In this document: piece by piece, positions 25,518-34,046 of the stretch
How the letters are laid out: each line of letters begins with the position of its first letter
Position numbering within the stretch: position 1 is the first letter of the stretch
Assembly: GCA_028683835.1 (NCBI GenBank)
Contig: JAQUHB010000018.1
Coordinates: 1-59,057 of the forward strand
Length of the DNA: 59,057 nt
DNA from: Sulfurimonadaceae bacterium
GTDB lineage: Bacteria > Campylobacterota > Campylobacteria > Campylobacterales > Sulfurimonadaceae
Direction of reading: 5' to 3'
Made by a program: the position numbers and the translations under genes
Notes under the pieces: generated by a model
Seen by the model: only the letters and a program-made list of their open reading frames with translations
Told to the model about the DNA's origin: nothing
Databases searched by the model: none

Positions 25518-26506
25518 GAGTTTTGATCTGGCTTGGATTTTTCTTAGGCTTAACGCTCCACGCCGATCAGTTTGCATTTGAGTTTTACAACGATTATTTT
25601 GCTAGAACCGATAAGCACTTCACAAACGGTGTCTGCATGAGTTGGATGGATAGTGATGGTGTCAATCTTGATCTCAACACTACGTCACTTTATACTCATA
25701 TCATGTTCAATATTGTTGATGCAATTCCCTACACAGATAGACAAGAGTATAAAAATTTTACCGCAGGTGTAAGCCTCAGTCAGATCATGTTAACTCCCAA
25801 AGATACTACTAAAAAAAACGTACAATATAATGATATGCCTTACGCTGGATATCTTGCCTTGTCCCTTTTTGAATTTAAATGGAATCAAAAAAGTTTTAAA
25901 GAATACCGCCTTGATCTTGGCGTTATCGGTAAAGAGTCTGGTGCTGGAGATCTGCAATATGGATTTCATAAACTCTTAAATGAGGCGAGACCACAAGGAT
26001 GGGATACGCAGCTAAGTACACATTATGTTGTCAATGCTTTGTATCGTTATGGTGAAAAAAGCTGGACAAAACAGAGTGTCGATGGAGATGATATGGACTG
26101 GTTCAATCATGCCGGCGTGCAAGTTGGAAACTATGTTACAGATCTGTTTGCAGGTACTATGTTTCGCTTTGGAAAGAACTATACACAAAACTTTAATGTT
26201 CATTATCCTTATCTCAGAGAGGAGGCTTCATTCTTACATGTAGACAAACCTCATAAAGGTTTTGGCTGGTCAGCGAGCGCGGGATTAAGCGTTGAAGCTG
26301 TTGCTTATCTCTATCCTTTTGATGCCGCCACAAAACTTGGATATCAAACGACGCTCAATCCGGTAAACGCTTCAGCGTATCTTGGTGCAGACCTTTGTTA
26401 TGGAGCGCACAAGCTCACCTTGATGTATCAAGCGCAATCCTCTTATATCATGGAGCAAAAAGAGATCGATATCTTTGGCGGCTTACTCTACTCTTATCAG
26501 TTCTGA
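25514..26506 (+). CDS. LpxR-like outer-membrane lipid A deacylase (DUF2219 family)
   Basis: LpxR removes the 3'-acyloxyacyl chains of lipid A in the outer membrane. This 330-residue precursor has a signal peptide (about 1-17). It then shows the family opening FEFYNDYFARTDKHFTNGV, in which Asn, Asp and Thr residues near the N-terminus correspond to the conserved ND...TD..FTNG signature, plus GVIGKESGAGDLQ and a final SYQF for beta-barrel insertion. The start is TTG, overlapping the permease stop as TTGA. Activity on lipid A is inferred from the family; the operon context suggests envelope remodelling or export across a modified outer membrane. Confidence 0.82.
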   Translation: MRVLIWLGFFLGLTLHADQFAFEFYNDYFARTDKHFTNGVCMSWMDSDGVNLDLNTTSLYTHIMFNIVDAIPYTDRQEYKNFTAGVSLSQIMLTPKDTTKKNVQYNDMPYAGYLALSLFEFKWNQKSFKEYRLDLGVIGKESGAGDLQYGFHKLLNEARPQGWDTQLSTHYVVNALYRYGEKSWTKQSVDGDDMDWFNHAGVQVGNYVTDLFAGTMFRFGKNYTQNFNVHYPYLREEASFLHVDKPHKGFGWSASAGLSVEAVAYLYPFDAATKLGYQTTLNPVNASAYLGADLCYGAHKLTLMYQAQSSYIMEQKEIDIFGGLLYSYQF

Positions 26507-26568
26507 TAAAAGAAAAAACTATTTTATGGCATAATGAGCCGAAAAATCGTAAGAAGTGGAATTTTAAA

Positions 26569-29500
26569 ATGTATCCGACAACATTATCATCGATCTTAAG
26601 CTCAGAAATTACTACTTTATCTCCTGATCTATCCGTCTCTTACGCACTACAGATCATGGCGCAGGATCAACTCAGTTCCATCATCATTATTGATGAGCAA
26701 AATATTCCCATAGGAATTTTTACAGAACATGATATGCTCAAAGTGCTCTCTGGAGATATTAAGTCGACAAGTAGTTTAAGTGAAGTGATGGGAGTTGATC
26801 TTTGTACAGGCAATCTTCATGATGAGATTCATGATGCATACATTGTGATGTCTAGTAAAGGATACCGACATCTGATTGTTGTGGATGATGAGAATAAACT
26901 TGCCGGTGTTGTCACTCAGGGAGATTTCCTTCGCCATATTGGCTTTGATAATCTTTTATATAGTAAAAATGTCAAGGATGTGATGAGTAAGGTTTTCGTC
27001 ATCATCAATGAAAACGATACGCTTATCCATGCCGCACAAAGTATGACGGAAGCAAAGAATAATTATGCTGTTGTGATGAGGGAAACGCACCCAATAGGGA
27101 TAATAACTGAACGAGATATTCTTCATTCTTCCTCTGTTGAAGAAGATACTCTAGGTCAAATAGCCTCGCATTTTTGTAAGCCTGATTTTCCCAAGGTTTA
27201 TCTCAGTACGTCTCTTGTAGAAGCGGCAAGACTGATGGAAGCGCACAGCGTGCATCAGCTTATCGTTATGGATGATCATGATGAAAGCTTGATCGCAGTA
27301 GTGACACGCTATGAACTTTTAAAAGCTATCCATGGCAACTATTTTGAATTTTTATTAAATCAGATAGAAAACAAAAATACTACACTGCTTGAGTTTGAAA
27401 AAAACTATAACCTTCTTTTACAAGACAAAGAAGAGTTATCACAAAGTGAGAAAAAATTTAAAGTCTTATTTGAGATGTTTCCCGAGGGGATCACCCTTGT
27501 TGATTTAGAAACTCATCAAATTGTAGAGTTCAATCACATTGCCGCAGAACAGCGAGGCTATACTGATGCAGAGTTTAAACAGATACAAATCAGTGACTTT
27601 GAGACTCTTAAAACGCCTCAAGAGATCAATGATCGTATGGCAAAAATATTACAGGAGAGACACTTTGAGTTTAGTACGGTTCATCGTCGCAAAGATGGAT
27701 CGCTTTTTGATGTTTTTGTCAGCGTGTCTGCGATTAAGATTCGAGAAAAGTCCTTTTTATTGGCTTATTATACTGATATTACAGAGAAAAAAAGAAGAGA
27801 AAACAGACTAAACTCACAGTTGGCGCTTTTGAAGACTTTAGCAAATGAGATGCCAATGGAAAAACATCTCGATGCTATTGCTCTCTTTGTAGAAGATCAG
27901 TCACCAGGAGCGAAATGTTCTATATTGATGGTAGATGATACGACACAAAAACTTCATATCGGTTCCGCTAAAAGTTTGCCAGCATCCTATAATGCTTTAG
28001 TTGACAATGTGCCGCTTGGATATGGCGAAGGTTCATGTGCAACAGCATGTTATACCGCTCTGCCTGTTTATGTCTCAGATACGCGAACAGATCCTCTTTG
28101 GGCAAAATATCGAGAAGTTTTTTCTCCATATACTTGGCTAAGGAGTTGCTGGTCAACGCCATTTTTTGATATCCAAAAAAAAGTATTGGGCTCTTTTGCC
28201 ATTTATGGTGATACATGCAGACAACCCTCTTTGGATGAGAAAGAGTTGATGAACTTTGCTGCTTCATTGGCAGGGATTATTGTTGAGCGTTTTAAAAATC
28301 AAGAAGCGTATGCAAAACAAGCTACTTTTTTTCATACTTTAGTCAATACCATCCCTGATCTCATTTGGATTAAAGATATCAATGGAGTATATCTTGGCTG
28401 TAATCCAATGTTCGAGCGTTTCTTTGGAGCTAAAGAGGATGTCATCATTGGGAAAACAGATTATGATTTGGTCAATTCTGAGTTGGCTGATTTGTTTCGC
28501 TTCAAGGATAATATGGCAATGCAGACACAATCTTCAACTGTAAATGAAGAGTGGGTCACCTTTGCCGATGATGGGCATAAGGCTCTTCTTGAAACAGTAA
28601 AAGTTCCTATGCTTGATAAAAGAGGAGAAGCTATTGGTATTTTAGGTATCTCGCACGATATTACTGCGCGAAAAAATATCGAGGATACTTTGCTTGAAAA
28701 TGAGCGCTTTTTGAATGCTTCTCAAAGCATTGCACAGATTGGAAGTTATATTCTTAATATCGGGACAATGGAATTTACAACTTCTGAGACCATGAATCAG
28801 ATCTTTGGTATTGATGTTAATTTTAAACGAACATTTGAGGGTTGGATTGATTTAATACATCCAGATGATCGTTTGCGAATGAATGAATATTTTATCAATG
28901 AGGTTGCCACTAAATTTCAGACTTTTGATAATGAATACAGAATCGTTTGCCCCAACACTAAACAAATAAAATGGGTTCATGGGCTTGGAAAATTAGAGTT
29001 TGATGAGAATGGAAAATTTGTAAGGATGCTTGGAACGATCCAAGATATTACTAAAAATAAGCAGATATTGGCATCTTTACACAAGCTTTCTTTTGCAGTT
29101 GAACAGAGTCCAAATGCGATAGTCATTACTGATATTGATGGAAATATTGAATATGTCAATAAGGAATTTACTCATAACACCGGGTATAGCCTTGAAGAGG
29201 TTATAGGTGAAAATCCTCGTATATTACAGTCTTATCAAACAGCAAGTTCAACGTACGATGAAATGTGGGAACACTTAACAAAGGGAGAGATTTGGAAGGG
29301 AGAACTGATCAATCAACGTAAAGACAAAAGTGTGTATATAGAATCAGCGATAATCGCTCCAGTTAAAGATAAAGACGGAAAAGTTACAAACTATATTGCC
29401 ATCAAAGAGGATATTACTGAGAAAAAAAGAGCAGAAAAACATATTGATAATCTTGCTCACTTTGATCAGTTGACAGGTCTTGCAAATCGAACTTTACTCA

Positions 29501-30744
29501 ACGACCGTGTAAGTTATCTTTTGAGCACGGCAAAGAGGACACAAAAACATTTTGCCGTTATGTTCTTAGACCTCGATCACTTTAAAAATATCAATGATAC
29601 TTTAGGACATACACTTGGAGACAAGGTTCTTATAGAGATAGCAAAACGGATTAAAAGTTTGATACGTATAGAAGACACAGTTGCGAGATTGGGCGGGGAT
29701 GAGTTTATTATGATCTTTCCAGAAACGGACTCAAATGCAGCGATCCATGTCGCTACAAAATTGATAGAAGAGATTTCAAAACCATCAGATATAGAGCATC
29801 ATGAACTTACTATCACTCCATCTATCGGTATCGCCATCTATCCCGATGATGGGGAAGATTTTGATACTCTTTTGAAAAATGCAGATACTGCTATGTATAA
29901 AGTGAAAAATGACAGTCGCAACAACTTTCACTTTTTCACGCAAGAGATGCAAAAAAACTCTTTTCGTAATCTTGAACTCAGTAATGCGCTCAGGCATGCA
30001 TTTAAACGTGGTGAACTGGAACTTTATTACCAGCCTCAAATCGCTATAGAAGATGGTAGAATTGTTGGGGCAGAAGCGCTTTTGCGTTGGAAACATCCAA
30101 CACTTGGTATGGTTTCTCCAGCTGAGTTTATCCCTATAGCAGAGGATAGCGGGCAGATCATCGAGATAGGAACTTGGGTATTGCGTACCGCACTTTTTGA
30201 GATGAAAAGGTGGATTGAGAGCGGATTTGGTCCCTTGACAATAGCTGTGAATATCTCCGCAATTCAGTTTAAACAGCCAAATTTTTCAGAACTCATAATA
30301 GATACTCTTGCAGAAATACAGGTGCCTCATGAGTGTTTAGAAGTAGAATTAACCGAAGCCGTGGCGATGCATAATCCAAAAACTGTCATCGGTGTTATGA
30401 ATAAGCTCCATGATCTTGGTATTCGTATGTCCATCGATGATTTTGGAACTGGATACTCCTCTTTGAGCTATTTAAAACAGTTTAAAGTTTATAAGCTCAA
30501 AATCGATCAGTCATTTATCCACGATATCGCCATTGACGGGGATGACCGATCAATAGTATCGGCGATCATCGATATGGCAAATAATCTTGGACTTCAAACT
30601 ATCGCTGAGGGGGTAGAAACAGCTGAGCAACTCTCATTTTTACGTTTACATGGATGTAATGAAATACAAGGATATTACTTTAGTAAACCGCTCAGAGCTG
30701 ATGACTTTATGAAGTTTGTAGCCAATAACAGAGATCCCCACTAA
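26569..30744 (+). CDS. Cyclic-di-GMP protein: CBS x4, PAS, GAF, PAS x3, GGDEF, EAL
   Basis: A 1391-residue cytoplasmic signalling protein. Approximate order: two CBS pairs (1-265), PAS (295-415), GAF (430-580), three PAS domains (585-960), GGDEF (960-1130) and EAL (1140-1390). The cyclase site ARLGGDEF is intact, with an inhibitory RxxD (RIED) five residues before it; the esterase motif AEALLRW and DDFGTGYSS are intact too, so both making and breaking c-di-GMP are possible. CBS pairs usually bind adenine nucleotides. I start at the ATG at 26569 behind AAGAAGTGG; an upstream in-frame ATG lies within the previous gene in another frame and gives no domain. There is no membrane segment. Confidence 0.93.
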   Translation: MYPTTLSSILSSEITTLSPDLSVSYALQIMAQDQLSSIIIIDEQNIPIGIFTEHDMLKVLSGDIKSTSSLSEVMGVDLCTGNLHDEIHDAYIVMSSKGYRHLIVVDDENKLAGVVTQGDFLRHIGFDNLLYSKNVKDVMSKVFVIINENDTLIHAAQSMTEAKNNYAVVMRETHPIGIITERDILHSSSVEEDTLGQIASHFCKPDFPKVYLSTSLVEAARLMEAHSVHQLIVMDDHDESLIAVVTRYELLKAIHGNYFEFLLNQIENKNTTLLEFEKNYNLLLQDKEELSQSEKKFKVLFEMFPEGITLVDLETHQIVEFNHIAAEQRGYTDAEFKQIQISDFETLKTPQEINDRMAKILQERHFEFSTVHRRKDGSLFDVFVSVSAIKIREKSFLLAYYTDITEKKRRENRLNSQLALLKTLANEMPMEKHLDAIALFVEDQSPGAKCSILMVDDTTQKLHIGSAKSLPASYNALVDNVPLGYGEGSCATACYTALPVYVSDTRTDPLWAKYREVFSPYTWLRSCWSTPFFDIQKKVLGSFAIYGDTCRQPSLDEKELMNFAASLAGIIVERFKNQEAYAKQATFFHTLVNTIPDLIWIKDINGVYLGCNPMFERFFGAKEDVIIGKTDYDLVNSELADLFRFKDNMAMQTQSSTVNEEWVTFADDGHKALLETVKVPMLDKRGEAIGILGISHDITARKNIEDTLLENERFLNASQSIAQIGSYILNIGTMEFTTSETMNQIFGIDVNFKRTFEGWIDLIHPDDRLRMNEYFINEVATKFQTFDNEYRIVCPNTKQIKWVHGLGKLEFDENGKFVRMLGTIQDITKNKQILASLHKLSFAVEQSPNAIVITDIDGNIEYVNKEFTHNTGYSLEEVIGENPRILQSYQTASSTYDEMWEHLTKGEIWKGELINQRKDKSVYIESAIIAPVKDKDGKVTNYIAIKEDITEKKRAEKHIDNLAHFDQLTGLANRTLLNDRVSYLLSTAKRTQKHFAVMFLDLDHFKNINDTLGHTLGDKVLIEIAKRIKSLIRIEDTVARLGGDEFIMIFPETDSNAAIHVATKLIEEISKPSDIEHHELTITPSIGIAIYPDDGEDFDTLLKNADTAMYKVKNDSRNNFHFFTQEMQKNSFRNLELSNALRHAFKRGELELYYQPQIAIEDGRIVGAEALLRWKHPTLGMVSPAEFIPIAEDSGQIIEIGTWVLRTALFEMKRWIESGFGPLTIAVNISAIQFKQPNFSELIIDTLAEIQVPHECLEVELTEAVAMHNPKTVIGVMNKLHDLGIRMSIDDFGTGYSSLSYLKQFKVYKLKIDQSFIHDIAIDGDDRSIVSAIIDMANNLGLQTIAEGVETAEQLSFLRLHGCNEIQGYYFSKPLRADDFMKFVANNRDPH

Positions 30745-30795
30745 TAAGTTCATATTTTAAAATCAAGAAACTTTTTATAAATAGAGATCTTTCTC

Positions 30796-30824
30796 TTGAC
30801 ATTATTACTAATTAGTAATATACT
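30796..30824 (+). promoter_or_regulatory. Promoter with a perfect palindrome in the spacer, probable MarR operator
   Basis: TTGACA (30796-30801) and TATACT (30819-30824) are separated by exactly 17 bases, a near-consensus vegetative promoter. The spacer contains ATTACTAATTAGTAAT (30804-30819), a perfect 16-base palindrome touching the -10. It lies 20 bases upstream of a marR gene, so autorepression by blocking RNA polymerase is the natural reading. Confidence 0.8.
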
Positions 30825-30843
30825 TTTGTTCGAGGTGATTGAT

Positions 30844-31296
30844 ATGAAGATTCATGCGACAAAAAGTTATGGGATAAAAGCGGATAAATCTATGAGTACG
30901 TGGATTCAGCTGTTTCGTACATATAATAAAATCAGAGCAAAAGAATCAGTTTATATTCAGTCATTTGGTCTGACCATGAACCAGTTTCAGGTGTTGGAGG
31001 TTTTATATCATAGAGGAGATCTTTCTATCGGAACGATCACAAAGCTCACTATGGGAACGCACGGCAACACGACCGTTGTGGTGAAAAATCTTAAACGAGA
31101 CGGCTGGATCAGCTCCGTTGCCGATGAAAAGGATAAAAGAACTTTTATTCTTTCAATTACGCAAAAGGGCAAAGATATTATAGAAAGTCTGTTTCCCAAT
31201 CATGCAAAAAACTTTGAAGAATATTTCGATGTTTTGAGTGATGATGAGGTAGATACACTGTTTTCACTTCTTCGAAAACTAAATAAAGCACAATAA
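30844..31296 (+). CDS. MarR-family transcriptional regulator
   Basis: A 150-residue winged-helix regulator. The DNA-binding part includes LTMNQFQVLEVLYHRGDLSIGTITKLT and the recognition/wing segment DGWISSVADEKDKRTFILSITQKG, standard for the MarR family. The start is the ATG at 30844 after GAGGTGATT; the earlier in-frame ATG overlaps the promoter itself and cannot be the true start. It precedes yceI-, ygiD- and pirin-type genes with short spacing and likely controls them together with itself. MarR proteins often respond to phenolics, quinones or cysteine oxidation; this one has no cysteine in the visible sequence, favouring ligand binding. Confidence 0.92.
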   Translation: MKIHATKSYGIKADKSMSTWIQLFRTYNKIRAKESVYIQSFGLTMNQFQVLEVLYHRGDLSIGTITKLTMGTHGNTTVVVKNLKRDGWISSVADEKDKRTFILSITQKGKDIIESLFPNHAKNFEEYFDVLSDDEVDTLFSLLRKLNKAQ

Positions 31297-31309
31297 AAAA
31301 GGATCTGTC

Positions 31310-31879
31310 ATGAAAATTAAAGTTATAGCGTTAGCGTCACTACTATGTGCAGGAACTCTGTTTGCAGGAAATTATAAAGTCGATGTCGATCATACGAATG
31401 TGTCTTTTAAAGTAAAGCATATGATGATCTCAAACGTCAAAGGTGAGTTTGGCAAATTTAGCGGAACGTTTACTTATGATGAAAAAACAAAAACACTTAA
31501 AGCTTTACATGGTGATGTGGATGTTGCTTCTATATCTACAGATAATGCAAAAAGAGACGGGCATTTGAAAAGTGCTGATTTTTTTGACGTAGCAAAATAC
31601 ACGACGATGAGTTATACGCTTGACAAAGTAATTGGCAATAAAGCGTATGGAAAACTTACGATTCACGGTATAACAAAAGAGGTTCCGCTGGATCTTGAAC
31701 TTAGTGGCAATACCGTAAAAGATCCTTGGGGAAATATAAGAACAGGACTTTCACTCAGTGGAACGATCAATAGAAAAGATTTTGGATTGATGTGGAATCA
31801 AGCTATAGAAGCCGGCGGGGTAATGGTCGCAGATGAGGTCAAAATCAACGTCGAGATTGAGGGGATTTTACAAAAATGA
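31310..31879 (+). CDS. YceI family periplasmic lipid-binding protein
   Basis: A 189-residue precursor with a signal peptide (about 1-19, ending LFA). The YceI core is clear: YKVDVDHTNVSFKVKHMMIS, then GKFSGTFTYDE, and LTIHGITKEVPLDL. Family members form a lipocalin-like barrel that binds isoprenoid chains such as polyprenols or quinones in the periplasm. The stop overlaps the start of the dioxygenase gene (ATGA). Its place under a MarR regulator with a YgiD-like enzyme and pirin points to a quinone or aromatic-compound response. Confidence 0.92.
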   Translation: MKIKVIALASLLCAGTLFAGNYKVDVDHTNVSFKVKHMMISNVKGEFGKFSGTFTYDEKTKTLKALHGDVDVASISTDNAKRDGHLKSADFFDVAKYTTMSYTLDKVIGNKAYGKLTIHGITKEVPLDLELSGNTVKDPWGNIRTGLSLSGTINRKDFGLMWNQAIEAGGVMVADEVKINVEIEGILQK

Positions 31880-32640
31880 AAGCGCCAGCCCTTTTTCTTG
31901 GGCATGGCAACCCTATGAATGCCATAGATGACAATCTTTTTGTCACTACTCTCAATAGGCTGGGCAAAACGTTGCCTAAACCAAAGGCTGTCTTGGTGAT
32001 CTCTGCACATTGGACTGAGCCTTTTTCTGCCGTTAGTCTGCATGAAAGTGAACTTTTATACGATATGTACGGATTTCCAAGAGAGCTTTATATGGTGACT
32101 TACCCGGCAAAAAATGGGGATTTTTTAATCCCGCGACTGCAAAATATGATTCCTGATTTACGAGTAGAAAAAAGAGCGCTTGATCATGGTGTATGGAGTG
32201 TGTTACTTCATCTTTTTCCTGATGCGGATGTTCCGGTGATCGAGCTTTGCATTAACTCTAAGTTTTCCATGAGAGAGCATTTTGAGATGGGAAAAGCGCT
32301 TGGAGTTTTGCGAGAAGAGGGTGTTATGATAGTGGGAAGCGGAAATGTCACTCATAATCTTCGAGAAGCAGTTTTGGGAGATAAAGATGCTTCTGTGGAT
32401 GCATGGGCAAAAGAGTTTGACAGTTTTGTAAAAGATGCGCTTGTCTCACATGATTTTGATGCACTTATCGATTTTGAGACAAGGCAGCGTTACGCTCATC
32501 TCGCACATCCCACAAAAGAGCATTATATACCGCTGCTCTACATTGCGGGTGCATCGATGAGTGATGAAAAAAGCAGATTTGTCTATGAGGGGATAGAACA
32601 TGGAAATCTCAGCATGAGAAGCTGGATAACAGGAGAATAA
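31876..32640 (+). CDS. Extradiol ring-cleavage dioxygenase, YgiD/DODA family
   Basis: A 254-residue member of the class III extradiol (LigB-type) dioxygenases. Iron-ligand regions are visible: FLGHGNPMNA near the N-terminus, SAHW, LDHGVWSVLLHLFP, GSGNVTHNLR and EHYIPLLYIAGA. E. coli YgiD opens the ring of L-DOPA and similar catechols; the natural substrate in an aquatic sulfur oxidiser is unknown. It sits between yceI and a pirin gene with overlap or single-base spacing. Confidence 0.9.
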   Translation: MKAPALFLGHGNPMNAIDDNLFVTTLNRLGKTLPKPKAVLVISAHWTEPFSAVSLHESELLYDMYGFPRELYMVTYPAKNGDFLIPRLQNMIPDLRVEKRALDHGVWSVLLHLFPDADVPVIELCINSKFSMREHFEMGKALGVLREEGVMIVGSGNVTHNLREAVLGDKDASVDAWAKEFDSFVKDALVSHDFDALIDFETRQRYAHLAHPTKEHYIPLLYIAGASMSDEKSRFVYEGIEHGNLSMRSWITGE

Positions 32641-32641
32641 G

Positions 32642-33361
32642 ATGATTGAGAAAATAGAAAAAGAGAAGATGTTTTTTTCAAACCAAGGGTGGCTTGAGAG
32701 CCGATTTCATTTTTCATTTGCAGAGTATCGCGACTATGATAATATGCATTTTGGAGTGCTTCGTGTTTTAAACGACGACATTGTCCATCCGCAGAGCGGT
32801 TTTGGTATGCATCCCCATCATGATATGGAGATCATCTCTTACATCGTCGATGGCGAGATCACGCATAAAGATTCTATGGGAAATGAACGGATTTTAAAAC
32901 GTGGCGATGTGCAGTACATGAGTGCCGGAACTGGTGTGATGCACTCAGAATACAACAATCATAAAAGTAAAGATCTTAGACTTCTTCAGATCTGGATATT
33001 GCCGCCGCAAAAGGGGATGAACCCTATATACGGAGATATCTCTTTTGATGAGAGCGAACGTAAAAACAAACTCTTACATGTAATTTCAAATGAAGCAGGC
33101 AATGGTAAAGTGAAAATCCATCAAGATACCAATATTTACGTCTGTGAGTTGGAATATGGCAAAGAGATTGATTTTAAAATCTCTGAGAATCGACAGATAT
33201 ATTACGTTCAAATAGAGGGCGATGTAGAGGTGAGTAGCTCAACCACGCAAGGCTCTTTACGCGTAAGTAAAGGCGACGCTCTAAAAATCAAAAATGAAAA
33301 CTTCTTAAATCTACGGGCAGTTAGTGATATCCATTTTCTCTTTATTGAGATGAACTCTTAA
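32642..33361 (+). CDS. Pirin family protein (YhhW-like)
   Basis: A 239-residue bicupin. The metal-binding segment GFGMHPHHDMEIISYIVDG supplies two His and a Glu, and GTGVMHSEYN supplies another His, as in pirin and YhhW, which can act as quercetin 2,3-dioxygenases. A second cupin domain fills the C-terminal half. The gene follows the ring-cleavage dioxygenase after one base. Together they suggest detoxification of polyphenols or quinones, but substrates cannot be read from sequence. A TTACATGTAA copy is at 33074. Confidence 0.9.
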   Translation: MIEKIEKEKMFFSNQGWLESRFHFSFAEYRDYDNMHFGVLRVLNDDIVHPQSGFGMHPHHDMEIISYIVDGEITHKDSMGNERILKRGDVQYMSAGTGVMHSEYNNHKSKDLRLLQIWILPPQKGMNPIYGDISFDESERKNKLLHVISNEAGNGKVKIHQDTNIYVCELEYGKEIDFKISENRQIYYVQIEGDVEVSSSTTQGSLRVSKGDALKIKNENFLNLRAVSDIHFLFIEMNS

Positions 33362-33402
33362 ATTACTTTAGAAAAGATAAAGCATAAAAACTCTAAAATT
33401 CT

Positions 33403-33431
33403 TTAAATGACTGATGGTCGGTCATTATACT
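33403..33431 (+). promoter_or_regulatory. Promoter and imperfect palindromic operator for the TetR/RND operon
   Basis: TATACT at 33426-33431 is a good -10; a weak TTAAAT lies 17 bases upstream. TGACTGATGGTCGGTCA (33408-33424) is an imperfect palindrome (six of eight pairs match) that fills the spacer and ends just before the -10, as expected for an operator of the TetR-type repressor encoded 19 bases downstream. Confidence 0.65.
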
Positions 33432-33449
33432 GTGACCATAGGAGGCTTT

Positions 33450-34046
33450 ATGGCGATTATCGTCGACAAGGTGCAAAAAAGAAAAGATATTGCCCTTACT
33501 TGTAAGGCTCTGTTTGTGCAAAAAGGGATCAAAAATCTTACGATCTCACGTATTGCCAAAGAAGCCGGAGTGGGCAAGGGTACTTTATATGACTATTTTC
33601 AAAACAAAGAGGATATTGTTTTTGAAATTGTCAATATTTTACTTGCAGAACATGATGCGTTAAAAGAGATAAAAATTGCAAAAGCAACATCAACAAAAGA
33701 GAAGATAAAGATCTTTTTTGAATTTTTTTATAATGATGAAGTTGAGCTTCGAGGACTTTACAAAGAGTTTGTGTCCATAACTTTAAGTGAGCCAAACAGT
33801 GAGATGAGTGAATTTCATTCGAAATGTTACCAGACTTATGCCGATTGGTTTCAAAAAGTTTTACAAGAAGGTGTTGCAAAAGGTGAAATCATTGAGCAGG
33901 CTATCGCACTTTCCAATGGACTTTTTGCCCTTGGAAAAGGGATGTTCCTCTCTAGTTGTGCGACAAACCGTACGGATACTTTACAACACGAAATAGAGAG
34001 TTATATAGATACTCTATTTGATTTGATTGAGGTGAAAAATGGTTAG
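33450..34046 (+). CDS. TetR-family transcriptional regulator
   Basis: A 198-residue repressor. The N-terminal helix-turn-helix reads LTISRIAKEAGVGKGTLYDYF, followed by a helical ligand domain. Start: ATG at 33450 after AGGAGG; a longer in-frame version would begin inside the operator. The stop overlaps the start of the TolC-type gene by 8 bases, so it is the first gene of an efflux operon and probably represses it until a pump substrate binds. Confidence 0.93.
   Translation: MAIIVDKVQKRKDIALTCKALFVQKGIKNLTISRIAKEAGVGKGTLYDYFQNKEDIVFEIVNILLAEHDALKEIKIAKATSTKEKIKIFFEFFYNDEVELRGLYKEFVSITLSEPNSEMSEFHSKCYQTYADWFQKVLQEGVAKGEIIEQAIALSNGLFALGKGMFLSSCATNRTDTLQHEIESYIDTLFDLIEVKNG

Noticed and set aside
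26395-26568. N-terminal extension of the GGDEF/EAL protein by 58 residues
   Set aside because: It runs out of frame through the end of the LpxR-like gene, shows no domain and crosses the promoter-like TGGCATAAT. The ATG at 26569 has a ribosome-binding site and begins the CBS domain.
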